In this document: piece by piece, positions 54,695-61,927 of the stretch
Layout of the letters: the number at the start of each line of letters is the position of its first letter
How positions within the stretch are numbered: position 1 is the first letter of the stretch
From: Giesbergeria anulus
GTDB lineage: Bacteria; Pseudomonadota; Gammaproteobacteria; Burkholderiales; Burkholderiaceae_C
Length of the DNA: 64,000 bases
Assembly (NCBI RefSeq): GCF_900111115.1
Contig: NZ_FOGD01000001.1
Coordinates: forward strand, 428,910-492,909
Reading direction: 5' to 3'
Position numbers and translations under genes: made by a program
The notes under the pieces: model-generated
Databases searched by the model: none
Told to the model about the DNA's origin: nothing
What the model saw: the letters and a program-made list of their open reading frames with translations, nothing else

Positions 54695-55012
54695 TTAGGC
54701 GTGCACCATTTGCGGGGCCGGTTGAACGTGCATAGGCGTGGCCTTAAATCGCTGCTCGACTTGCCACACGTCATAGGCGCTTTGTTCTGCCAGCCACAAC
54801 CGGGCTTCGCCACCACGTTCTACCCCCAGCCATGCCTCTATGCGCAGCGCCATTTCAGGCGATACAGCAGCGCGGCCATTCAATACGCGGGACAAAGTCA
54901 CGCGGGATACGTCCAATTGCTGGGCAGCTTGGGTAACGCTTAGACCCAAGGCGGGTAATACATCATCGCGCAGCGTGAGGCCGGGGTGCGGTGGGTTGAA
55001 TATGCGGGGCAT
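54695..55012 (-). CDS. HigA-family regulator without toxin partner
   Basis: 105 residues. XRE helix-turn-helix LGLSVTQAAQQLDVSRVTLS with PHPGLTLRDDVLPALG, then MALRIEAWLGVERGGEARL, the HigA/VapI pattern. No HigB toxin is adjacent. It follows the MazF-type toxin gene by 12 bp on the same strand. It may be an orphan antitoxin or a regulator of the cassette. Confidence 0.88.
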   Translation of the reverse strand: MPRIFNPPHPGLTLRDDVLPALGLSVTQAAQQLDVSRVTLSRVLNGRAAVSPEMALRIEAWLGVERGGEARLWLAEQSAYDVWQVEQRFKATPMHVQPAPQMVHA

Positions 55013-55024
55013 GGTGCTTGTCGG

Positions 55025-55363
55025 TTAATCCAGCAAGGCAGCAAGCCGGGCGCGTACTTCCTCAGTAATGTGGTCTGGTGCCCGCTCTATCCAACGGGCA
55101 CGGCGGGCGCTGGCGTCAATCATGCGGAACTGTTGCACCAGCACAATCCCCGCTGTTTCAGTCCCTGCCCCGGTCAGGGATACCGCCATACCCACAGCAC
55201 GGGCACCCTGTCCGCCTTGGGTAATGGGGCACACGCCTATCAAGCCCAATCGGTTAAAGGCTTGTGGCGTCAACACCAGCGCCGGGCGGTGGCCTTGCTG
55301 TTCACGGCCCAAAGTAGGGTCAAAGGTCAGGGCTACGATGTCGCCACGTTCAAACACCTTCAC
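55025..55363 (-). CDS. MazF/PemK-type toxin
   Basis: 112 residues. Begins FERGDIVALTFDPTLGREQQ, then GHRPALVLTPQAFNRLG and VCPITQGG, the MazF/ChpB fold. Members cut mRNA at short sequences. The gene overlaps the antitoxin stop by 4 bp, a normal operon arrangement, so it forms a TA module. Confidence 0.92.
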   Translation of the reverse strand: MKVFERGDIVALTFDPTLGREQQGHRPALVLTPQAFNRLGLIGVCPITQGGQGARAVGMAVSLTGAGTETAGIVLVQQFRMIDASARRARWIERAPDHITEEVRARLAALLD

Positions 55364-55614
55364 AGTGCCACCTCACGGCCTGTTGCTGGCATGGTGTCCC
55401 AATCGGTATCCAGCGCCAGCGGGGCGTCACCTTGCATAGCAAGCACCTGCTCTAGCGTGTAGCTACGGCGGGCAGCGGGTGCCACGATGAGGCGGCCCTG
55501 TTCCGCGTCTAGGCTCACTGTGTCGCCAGCGTGTAAGCCCAAGGCACGGGCCAGCTTTTGCGGGATGGTCAGGGCGATGGAACCGCCTACGGTGCGAAGG
55601 GTAGAGGTGTGCAT
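55360..55614 (-). CDS. MazE-type (AbrB/SpoVT) antitoxin
   Basis: 84 residues from ATG 55614. MHTSTLRTVGGSIALTIPQK is a swapped-hairpin AbrB DNA-binding start, followed by LARALGLHAGDTVSLDAEQG. The C-terminal tail (LDTDWDTMPATGREVAL) would wrap the toxin. A longer frame to 55893 has no such features. A dyad just upstream is a likely autoregulatory site. Confidence 0.9.
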   Translation of the reverse strand: MHTSTLRTVGGSIALTIPQKLARALGLHAGDTVSLDAEQGRLIVAPAARRSYTLEQVLAMQGDAPLALDTDWDTMPATGREVAL

Positions 55615-55624
55615 AGTGGTTGCT

Positions 55625-55654
55625 CCAAAAGTTGCACACAGTTTAACTTTTTGG
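55625..55654. promoter_or_regulatory. Dyad upstream of mazE, possible operator
   Basis: CCAAAAGTT (55625-55633) and AACTTTTTGG (55645-55654) form an inverted repeat with one extra base, 11 bp before the antitoxin start. MazE-type antitoxins bind such palindromes to repress their own operon. Confidence 0.45.
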
Positions 55655-55756
55655 GCGTTTTGGCGCTGGTGAACGGCGGCATACACACCACGGCACCAGC
55701 GGGAAGGGGTACCAGCACCAGCAAGGGCAAACAATGGCACCGGCTGGCGCTGTCGG

Positions 55757-56068
55757 TCAGGCGTGGGCCAGCTTGGGCGTGTGGCGTTGGATGCGTGCCA
55801 ACACGTCCGACATGGCATCTTTGGCGCGAAGGATGTCGTAATCGGTTTGCAGGTTGACCCAGCTTTGCGCGTCGGTGCCAAAGAAGGCAGCAAGGCGCAG
55901 CGCGGTATCGGCGGTAATGGCGCGTTGCCCCTTCACGATCTCATTGATACGCCGGGGCGGTACCCCGATAGCCTTGGCTAGGGCGTATTGACTCAGGCCC
56001 ATAGGGGACAGCCATTCTTCTTGCAGCACTTCGCCGGGGTGGGGCCACTTCAGTTGTTCATCGGTCAT
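55757..56068 (-). CDS. higA: HigA-type antitoxin
   Basis: 103 residues from ATG 56068, preceded by GAAAGG. Contains WPHPGEVLQEEWLSPMGLSQ, YALAKAIGVPPRRINEIVKG and ADTALRLAAFFGTDAQSWV, a standard HigA. It lies 11 bp after higB in the usual toxin-first order, and the pair autoregulates by HigA binding. Confidence 0.94.
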   Translation of the reverse strand: MTDEQLKWPHPGEVLQEEWLSPMGLSQYALAKAIGVPPRRINEIVKGQRAITADTALRLAAFFGTDAQSWVNLQTDYDILRAKDAMSDVLARIQRHTPKLAHA

Positions 56069-56079
56069 TGCATTGCCTT

Positions 56080-56358
56080 TCAGTGGTAATCGGTGATTTC
56101 TACCCGGTGGGCGCGGCCATCGCACCAGACAAAGCACAGCCGCCATTGCTCGTTTATGCGGATACTGTGCTGGCCTTTTCTGTCGCCTTGCAGGGCCTCT
56201 AACCGGTTGCCGGGGGGCACGCGCAGAAAGTCCAATGTGGTAGCAGCGTTCAACTGCGCCAGCTTGCGTAAGGCCACGGCTTCAATGTTGGCAAAGCGTG
56301 GCACCCGGCGGCGCAGAAATAGCGCGTGGGTGTCTGCACACTGGAAGTCTTGAATCAT
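56080..56358 (-). CDS. higB: HigB-type toxin (RelE fold)
   Basis: 92 residues, MIQDFQCADTHALFLRRRVP. The family pattern RKLAQLNAATTLDFLRVPPG, RLEALQGDRKGQHSIRINEQ and WRLCFVWCDGRAHRVEITDYH is complete, including the conserved RINEQWRLCF. A ribosome-dependent mRNA interferase. Confidence 0.95.
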   Translation of the reverse strand: MIQDFQCADTHALFLRRRVPRFANIEAVALRKLAQLNAATTLDFLRVPPGNRLEALQGDRKGQHSIRINEQWRLCFVWCDGRAHRVEITDYH

Positions 56359-56367
56359 GCCTTAGAT

Positions 56368-56386
56368 GATAACGTATGGCGTTATT
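56368..56386. promoter_or_regulatory. HigA operator candidate
   Basis: The palindrome ATAACG-TATGG-CGTTAT (56369-56385) lies 10 bp before the higB start codon. HigA-type repressors bind dyads of this kind at their own promoter. Confidence 0.55.
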
Positions 56387-56429
56387 GATTGACACAAAAA
56401 GCACCAGAAAGGGCAAGAAATGGGCTTTC

Positions 56430-56533
56430 GGTAGCCCCGGTAGCCCCGCAAAAAATCCAAGGGGCTACCAACTTTTGGGCCTGTTTTCCCTCTGTGGAGG
56501 GGTCAAGGTAGCCCCGGTAGCCCCGGTAGCCCC
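56430..56533 (-). repeat. Iteron cluster 2 of element 1 (mirror of cluster 1)
   Basis: GGTAGCCCC in tandem at 56430 and 56439, then GGGGCTACC at 56461, then GGTAGCCCC in tandem at 56507, 56516 and 56525. Gaps are 13 and 37 bp. In reverse orientation this is the same 3-1-2 layout as cluster 1. The long gap again holds a dyad (CCCTC...GAGGG). It is intergenic between higB and the integrase gene; no gene is seen in 56359-56712. Confidence 0.92.
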
Positions 56534-56712
56534 AAAATAAATACAAGTCGCGCGAGAGTTTTCCCAAGCTGGGCCACTTGCACCAGCCGTAGAGGGTTGC
56601 CCTTGCTGGTACTGGGTGCCCTTTCTTGCCTTCGCTGGCGCTGGTGGCCCCAGAAAGGACAAACCCGGCGCATGGCCGGGCTGGTGGTGGGGTGCTGGTG
56701 GTTCGTGCGGCC

Positions 56713-57924
56713 TTAGGCGGCCTTTGCTAACAGTGGCACCACTTGGGCAGGCTGTTTTAGGCCAGCGGCTTCCATCATTGCGCTGGTGGCTGCATTGACC
56801 GACTGGCGTACCGGGTGGAGGTCAAGGCGCGCATAGATGCCGGTAGCGCGCTGGGTCTTGTGGTTCAGGCTCTTACCAATGATGGCTAGGCTGGTGCCTG
56901 TGCGCGCTTGCCAGCTCCCCAGCGTGCGGCGCAAGTCGTGAACGCGCAAGCCCTCGATATTGGCCGCTTCCAACAATCTAGCCCATGCCCGTTTGGGTTC
57001 CACAATATGGCCGGTACTGCCTGTGCCGGGGAAGACGTAACCGCTACTGGTGCCCTCGGACAAGTCCTTGCGTTGCTGCAACACGGCCACGGCTTCGGGG
57101 CTAAGGGTCACATTCTGGGGCGTGCCGTTTTTGGTCATGGCAATGCGCCAAAGGCCAGCACCCATATCAATGTCTTGCCAGCGCATAGAGGCCACGTTAG
57201 CGCGGCGTGCCCCCGTCAACAGTGCCACCATAAAGAAGTCGCGCATGGTGGGGTTGGGCATATCGGCCAGCGCCTGAAAGAACCTTGCCAGTTCGTCCGA
57301 TAGCAAATAGCGGTCACGCTCGATAGGTGGGTTCTTCTTGATACGTTCCGCCGGATTGGGGCCAGCGAAGTGCTCCATATCCTTCATAAACGAAAACACC
57401 GCCGACACCAGCGCCACACACTTATCGGCTTGGGCTGGGCTGCCCTTGGTGACACGGGTATGGGTGGCCTTGATTTCGGTGCGCTCGATGGCCGATAGCT
57501 TTTTGGCCTTGATGCCATCCATGTGCAAGCGCAACAGATCGCCGTAATCCTTTTTGGTCTTGGCACCGATAGGCGTGCCGTCACGCTTGCGCTTGTCCTT
57601 GAGGAAAATCTCTAACGCTTCGGCAAAGGTGGGTTCTTCCTTCAATGCACGCTTAACCGCTGCTGGATTCGCCCCAGTCGCAAACTCTCCCAGCACCTTG
57701 CCAGCTTCGGTGCGGGCCTGTTCCACGGTCATATCCGGGAACGCTCCCAGCTTGAACCATGCCATGCTGGTGCCAGCACGCTTAATCACATAGAAAGTCT
57801 TGGCCCCAGTCGAGGTAACACGAACGGCCAAAGCCGGAACCTTGGTGTCGTAGATGGTTTTGCGTTGCCGGGCTAGCGGTAGCGCAACGGCTTGCAGCAA
57901 TGTTTTGGTTAAGTGCTCTCTCAC
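56713..57924 (-). CDS. int: P4-type tyrosine integrase
   Basis: 403 residues from a GTG at 57922-57924, chosen because AGAAAGG lies 7 bp upstream; an ATG at 57948 would start inside the arm repeats. An N-terminal DUF4102-type arm domain (YDTKVPALAVRVTSTGAKTF) precedes a SAM-like core-binding domain. The catalytic domain has Arg in LTGARRANVASMRW, HDLRRT, and the His/Lys-Tyr box LNHKTQRATGIYAR. It recombines the tRNA-Thr att sites. The gene lies next to attR and reads away from it. Confidence 0.94.
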   Translation of the reverse strand: MREHLTKTLLQAVALPLARQRKTIYDTKVPALAVRVTSTGAKTFYVIKRAGTSMAWFKLGAFPDMTVEQARTEAGKVLGEFATGANPAAVKRALKEEPTFAEALEIFLKDKRKRDGTPIGAKTKKDYGDLLRLHMDGIKAKKLSAIERTEIKATHTRVTKGSPAQADKCVALVSAVFSFMKDMEHFAGPNPAERIKKNPPIERDRYLLSDELARFFQALADMPNPTMRDFFMVALLTGARRANVASMRWQDIDMGAGLWRIAMTKNGTPQNVTLSPEAVAVLQQRKDLSEGTSSGYVFPGTGSTGHIVEPKRAWARLLEAANIEGLRVHDLRRTLGSWQARTGTSLAIIGKSLNHKTQRATGIYARLDLHPVRQSVNAATSAMMEAAGLKQPAQVVPLLAKAA

Positions 57925-57938
57925 AATGGGGCCTTTCT

Positions 57939-58005
57939 GGGCTAGCACCGGGCTAGCACTGGGCTAGCAGGAACGGTTAAAAATGGGGTGGTTTGGTGCT
58001 AGCCC
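57939..58005 (+). repeat. GGGCTAGCAC repeats at the integrase end (right arm)
   Basis: GGGCTAGCAC at 57939-57948 and 57950-57959, GGGCTAGCAG at 57961-57970 (11-bp period), and inverted GTGCTAGCCC at 57996-58005. With the left-arm pair this gives six sites flanking the joined attP in the circular form. Likely integrase arm sites. Confidence 0.65.
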
Positions 58006-58088
58006 GTTAAGGTCATTCTATGGTTAAGATGTTGTTTTATAAAGGAGCGTTAAGGTAGGGCAAAGATGGTAAAACACCCGGCCCACAG

Positions 58089-58134
58089 ATTCGTAATGAG
58101 AAGGTCGGGTGTTCGATTCATCTCTCCGGCACCA
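58089..58134 (+). repeat. attR of element 1 / attL of element 2
   Basis: Exact copy of the tRNA-Thr 3' part (46189-46234). The upstream tRNA half is absent, so this is not a functional tRNA. It separates element 1 from the next, related element. Confidence 0.93.
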
Positions 58135-58150
58135 ATAAAAACAACAAATT

Positions 58151-58177
58151 AGCCACTTCTTCGGGAGTGGCTTTTTT
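58151..58177 (+). terminator. Rho-independent terminator at the left end of element 2
   Basis: AGCCACT (58151-58157) pairs with AGTGGCT (58166-58172), followed by TTTTTT. It corresponds to the terminator behind tRNA-Thr at 46250 and is a diverged copy. Confidence 0.85.
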
Positions 58178-58192
58178 GTTGGTCGTGCTGGT

Positions 58193-58211
58193 GTAGCCAC
58201 TGCGTAGCCAC
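58193..58211 (+). repeat. Two GTAGCCAC repeats, 11-bp period, element 2
   Basis: GTAGCCAC at 58193-58200 and 58204-58211. Same place and spacing as GGGCTAGCAC in element 1 but a different word, as expected for a different integrase. The remainder up to 58592 shows no other recognisable feature. Confidence 0.5.
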
Positions 58212-58592
58212 GGGTACATGGTTTTTGCACTTTTTGGCCCACATTGCCAGCTCAGTGCAGCATTGACGGGGCGACTCTTTTGATAGTGCTGGCCGGTGGG
58301 TTGGGGTGTCCTGCTGTACATGGCCAACAGCACTAGCTTAGGTACTTGAAGCGCGCACCTGTTTTCTGCGATGTACCGGGTGTTCCAGTAGGATACGTGG
58401 GGGGGGGTGCAGTCCGATTGCAGAACTCGCCAGCGGGCACAAGCTAGCTGGGCAACCATCGGGCACATCGAACCCTTGCAATGCAGCGGTATAAGACGAA
58501 ACTTTCGTAGTAAGCGCTGGATAGACACCAGAAGCCTTTGTCAAGCACCATCACCCCAGAGCTTCAAAATCACCTCTGTGCGGAATCTTCCA

Positions 58593-59621
58593 ATGAACAT
58601 CACTCACTTCACCTTCGCAGATATGCTCAAGAAGACCGAGCTCCAGCAACTTCAAGAGAAAATTGAACGTCAGTTGGATCCATTCCGTCAAATTGAGGCC
58701 ATGCAACGCCTAATGCAGAGGCATTCACCGGAATACCTATCCAAAGACCTAGCAGGTCAAGTCGCTTCGTATCAGAAAGCTCAAGAAATGCTTGAGGGTT
58801 CAATGACTCACAAGCGCATTGAAGAATCAATCCTCGCAGCACAGGGCGAGCGCATGATGGAAAAGCTGTTCCCTAAAAGCGTTTTATCCAGTTTTAGTCT
58901 GGGTAACGACGCTGTTCTACGAGCGGCTGGGCTGATAGAAAACCCAATCCTGCAAGCGACAAAGATGGAGCTCGCTGGACGCTTTACCACTCAGTATGAG
59001 CAGCTTCTAGGGTCAGCCTCCACACTCAGGACAATCGAGGATGTTCAGAAATCGCTGGATCGCTTGTGGCCAGCGCTCAGTGATATGAACCTTGGACGAT
59101 TCGAGTTCAGCGAGGAAGACGAGCAGGAAGCTAGGCAGGTTGCAGAATCCACGACGCTGATAGCCGCTCAACAGGCGTCCATGCGGGATGCCCTTGAATA
59201 CATTGTTAGCACTATTCAAGCGGAGAAAAATCCGACTGTGCAGAAAAGGCTGTATCAAATTTTCGTCTGGCTGATGCTAACGCTATTGGGAGGCGCTATT
59301 CAAACAGTCATGGGCTACCACGCGCCTTCAGTGTTAGGGGGCAGCCCACAGGCAGCAAAAAAGGAAATACAGGAAAGCGCTCGCGTCGCCGTCCCATCAG
59401 TGGTGCTGCTGGAAGAGTACCGTTACGTTTCAGCGAAGACGCTTGTTGTTAGACAGAACCCAAGAGCTAGATCGCCAGAGGTCGGCCATCTGCCCTTCGG
59501 CAGAACGGTGAAGCTACTGAAGAAGGAGGGCGATTTTTCTTTGATCGCATGGACTAATCGGGAGAGCGGCACCGAGATCCACGGCTGGGTTTTTTCGCGA
59601 TACCTTGGCAAGTTCAACTGA
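58593..59621 (+). CDS. Coiled-coil/SH3b membrane protein of unknown function (cargo gene)
   Basis: 342 residues from ATG 58593. The N-terminal 220 residues are helical with coiled-coil character (LKKTELQQLQEKIERQL). A single hydrophobic helix follows (LYQIFVWLMLTLLGGAIQTV, about residue 230). The C-terminal about 70 residues are a bacterial SH3-like domain (VSAKTLVVRQNPRARSPEV, ending in HGWVFSRYLGKF). Not a named family. It lies in the variable end of element 2, where element 1 has another unknown membrane protein. Composition is less GC-rich than the host genes, suggesting acquisition. Confidence 0.78.
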   Translation: MNITHFTFADMLKKTELQQLQEKIERQLDPFRQIEAMQRLMQRHSPEYLSKDLAGQVASYQKAQEMLEGSMTHKRIEESILAAQGERMMEKLFPKSVLSSFSLGNDAVLRAAGLIENPILQATKMELAGRFTTQYEQLLGSASTLRTIEDVQKSLDRLWPALSDMNLGRFEFSEEDEQEARQVAESTTLIAAQQASMRDALEYIVSTIQAEKNPTVQKRLYQIFVWLMLTLLGGAIQTVMGYHAPSVLGGSPQAAKKEIQESARVAVPSVVLLEEYRYVSAKTLVVRQNPRARSPEVGHLPFGRTVKLLKKEGDFSLIAWTNRESGTEIHGWVFSRYLGKFN

Positions 59622-59641
59622 CCCACCCAGTGGCTAGTGCT

Positions 59642-60158
59642 GGTTAACGTAGGCTGGTTAACGCCCCAAAATCGCGTTAACCACGGCGTTAACCTGAGTG
59701 GCGTGGGGCCATGCCGGTGCTTAACACCCCCAAATCGCGTTAAGCACGGTGTTAAGCAACAGGCCTTTCGCGTCCTGTCACCGCTACCTTTTTACCACCC
59801 ACACCGCGCTAACCACGGCACTAACCTGCACCACACTAACCAGACAAGTACGCACCCAGAAAGTGCGCTTTCCGTGCGTACCATGCTGCGTACCGGGTCT
59901 TGCGTACCAACTTCAACCCCACATTTGCAGTCGGCACCCACTCCCAGAAATAGCGCTTTCGCTGCGCACCGGTCTGCGTACCGCAATCCTTGCGCACCAG
60001 TTCCAAAATGCGTATTTTCTTGGAAACCTGCTTGGAAACACCGGCCTTGGAAACTTGGCTTTGGCTGGTAACCGCTGCTGGTAACCAGTGCTTTGGTAAC
60101 CATCCTGCAAACGCTCAATTCTGTGGATACCGCTCTGGATACCTTGCCCTTGGATACC
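59642..60158 (+). repeat. Multi-word repeat array of element 2
   Basis: Same ordered series as in element 1: GGTTAAC (59642, 59656) with GTTAACC (59676, 59688); GCTTAAC (59719) with GTTAAGC (59739, 59751); CTAACC-type (59808, 59820, 59835); GCGTACC (59876, 59888, 59902; inverted GTACGCAC at 59848); GCGCACC/GCGTACC (59964, 59976, 59992); GGAAAC (60022, 60034, 60049); GGTAACC (60067, 60080, 60095); GGATACC (60125, 60137, 60152). Most spacings are 12 then 15 bp; exceptions are 13, 14 and 16. Linkers differ from element 1 at many bases. No gene is seen in 59622-60227. Confidence 0.93.
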
Positions 60159-60227
60159 CACAGCGCCATCGCCAAAAGCAAAACCCGGCGCAATGGCCGG
60201 GTTCTTCATCAGGATGGCATCGTGGGC

Positions 60228-60563
60228 CTACGCAACTTTTTTCCACTCTTCAAGCTGGTGCTCAACCTCTACGGCCTTAGCCTCGTGGTGTTGTAGCACT
60301 TCACGCATCAGTTCGGGCAATGCGCGTTGCAGGATGTCACGCATCAGCGGTTGATACCCGACACCGTGGTGAGCGCCAATCAGCTTGTAGCCATCAATCA
60401 ACTGTTTGGGTAGCCGGATGGAAATGGCTTGTAGCCCCAGACTGGCATCAATGGCAGCTTCCATATCGGCGGGCGCTGGTTTGGTATGGGCTGGGCTGGC
60501 CCCCAAGGTGCCCGATTCCCATGCTTGATCTGTGCTTTCAATTTTTGGCGTGGTTTGCTTCAT
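60228..60563 (-). CDS. BrnA-like/CopG-type antitoxin
   Basis: 111 residues from ATG 60563, with AGGAAG upstream. The ribbon-helix-helix AISIRLPKQLIDGYKLIGAH and HHGVGYQPLMRDILQRAL match the BrnA-type DNA-binding end. A helical tail ends in LEEWKKVA. It follows the toxin-like gene by 13 bp in toxin-first order. Confidence 0.75.
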   Translation of the reverse strand: MKQTTPKIESTDQAWESGTLGASPAHTKPAPADMEAAIDASLGLQAISIRLPKQLIDGYKLIGAHHGVGYQPLMRDILQRALPELMREVLQHHEAKAVEVEHQLEEWKKVA

Positions 60564-60576
60564 ATTTACTTCCTGT

Positions 60577-60891
60577 TTAGCGGGCTTGGGTTTCGTATAG
60601 CCGTTGAATTTCTGCACTTGCATCGTAGGCTGAGCGCAAATGCACTAAGCCATCGCGGAAGATGAAGATGATCTTGAGCAACCTTCCGGCATTGGTCGGG
60701 GCCACGAACCACAGGGTAGGCGGGTCGGTGCGGTGTTCTTCTCTATCGTCCATCAGTAGCAGGCCACACTTGTTTTCAAAGCACTGCTCCACTTCGCGGC
60801 GCATGACGTTATGTTTGGCCTTGAGCTTTTCCAAGACCGCTTCCGAGATACGAAGGTTCTGCATGTGCTTTGGATGTTGATTCCGGTTCAT
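60577..60891 (-). CDS. BrnT-like toxin
   Basis: 104 residues. Not a close match to classical BrnT, but the pattern LKAKHNVMRREVEQCFENKC, TLWFVAPTNAGRLLKIIF and LRSAYDASAEIQRLYETQ is that of BrnT/DUF4258-like RNase-toxin relatives. Pairing with a BrnA-like gene immediately downstream supports it. Could also be an unrelated small enzyme. Confidence 0.65.
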   Translation of the reverse strand: MNRNQHPKHMQNLRISEAVLEKLKAKHNVMRREVEQCFENKCGLLLMDDREEHRTDPPTLWFVAPTNAGRLLKIIFIFRDGLVHLRSAYDASAEIQRLYETQAR

Positions 60892-60902
60892 CTTACGCTA
60901 TT

Positions 60903-60912
60903 TGTATATACA
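60903..60912. promoter_or_regulatory. Palindrome upstream of the BrnT-like gene
   Basis: TGTATATACA, a perfect 10-bp palindrome, 11 bp before the start codon. A plausible autoregulatory operator for the CopG-type antitoxin. Confidence 0.45.
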
Positions 60913-60967
60913 TGAAGATCTGAAAAAACAAACCCCGACGCATGGCCGGGGCTGGGTGGTGAGTATT

Positions 60968-61927
60968 GCAACCGGGGGTTGCGCCTATCCAATCAAGTTA
61001 TCCAAGATGGCGTCAACGCCTGTCCTGTCCATGCGCTCGTGGTCGGCCAGATAGCGCAGTATCGACTTGGCTTCCTGCCTGCTCTTGGGTCTGAGCTGGC
61101 CCATGCAGCAGAACAGGTAATCCTCTCTGGCGTTGACTTCGGCGGGGCCATCGCCGCAACCGGTACCCCAGCCATCGCGTAGGCGGTAGAGACCATCCCA
61201 GAAGGCCAGCTCATAGAGACAGTCACTCAAAGTGTGCGGTGCCATATCTGCCTGAGCGGCAAAGGCGGCATTGGTCAGGGCGATGTCGAACTGCCAAATG
61301 CTTTTCTCTTGCTTGGGCACCAGCGCCAGTGCATCTAGGCAAAACTGCTCTTGGGGCAAGGTGGCAAATACCGCATCGACACTGCCAAAGCGGGCCAGTG
61401 CCTCACGCTGGTGGGCCTGTTTGTCCAACGTGCGCTCGGCCAAGCCTTTGATGTTGGCAAAACCAATGCTGCCAAACACTGCACGCATGGTGTCGCCGTT
61501 GGACACGCGCATCAGGTAGTCGCCATATCGCTTCTCCAAGTCCTTCTCTAGCGTCTTTATGCGCTGGGCGGCCTGCATGGCTTTGGCTATCAGGGCTGCG
61601 TCCCCAGTCTGCACCACTTGGCGCAGCCACAGCACCGCATCCAAGTCGTCATCACCCGTGACGGCTACGGGCTGGGGCGGTGCAACCGGGGGTTGCAGTG
61701 CTATGCAGTGGCTTGCTGCTGGGTCAGGCAGCTTGAAGAACTCGCGCAGCTTGGCATTGTCCCGTGTGATACCTGATCGGCTACTGATGGCCTTGACGGT
61801 GCCTAGGGGGATTCCAAGGGCTTGAGATACCGCCTTGGCCGATTGCGTGCGGCGCAGTGCCAGCACTTGGGCGCGCAAGTGGTCAGAGATGGATGACCGG
61901 GTGGGGGCGCTTGCAACCCCCGGTTGC
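60968..61927. repeat. Three copies of GCAACCCCCGGTTGC palindrome
   Basis: GCAACC and GGTTGC arms around a C3/G3 core occur at 60968-60982 (just past the stop of the HTH gene), 61682-61696 (inside it) and 61913-61927 (near its start). Element 1 has one exact (48768-48782) and one degenerate copy (48535-48549) in the decayed homologue. Confidence 0.6.

Larger units (their letters stand above)
46189..58134. mobile_element. Element 1: complete P4-like integrative element in tRNA-Thr
   Basis: 11.9 kb between 46-bp att repeats. From right to left it carries an integrase, HigBA, MazEF, a lone HigA-like protein, AlpA-type and HTH regulators, four small genes with overlapping starts, a PriCT/Toprim-like/DUF927 primase-helicase, a Zn-ribbon protein, a decayed HTH gene and a membrane protein. 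A multi-word repeat array lies near the tRNA. AlpA plus an alpha-type replicase is the core of P4-type satellites. No capsid, packaging or conjugation genes are seen, so mobility would rely on a helper phage or plasmid if it is active. Confidence 0.9.

Noticed and set aside
57925-57948. Integrase start at the upstream ATG
   Set aside because: That ATG lies inside the first 11-bp-period arm repeat and has no ribosome-binding site, while GTG 57924 has AGAAAGG at good spacing.
58089-58134. Second tRNA-Thr gene
   Set aside because: Only the 3' part from the anticodon stem is present; acceptor and D-arm 5' halves are missing. It is an att copy.
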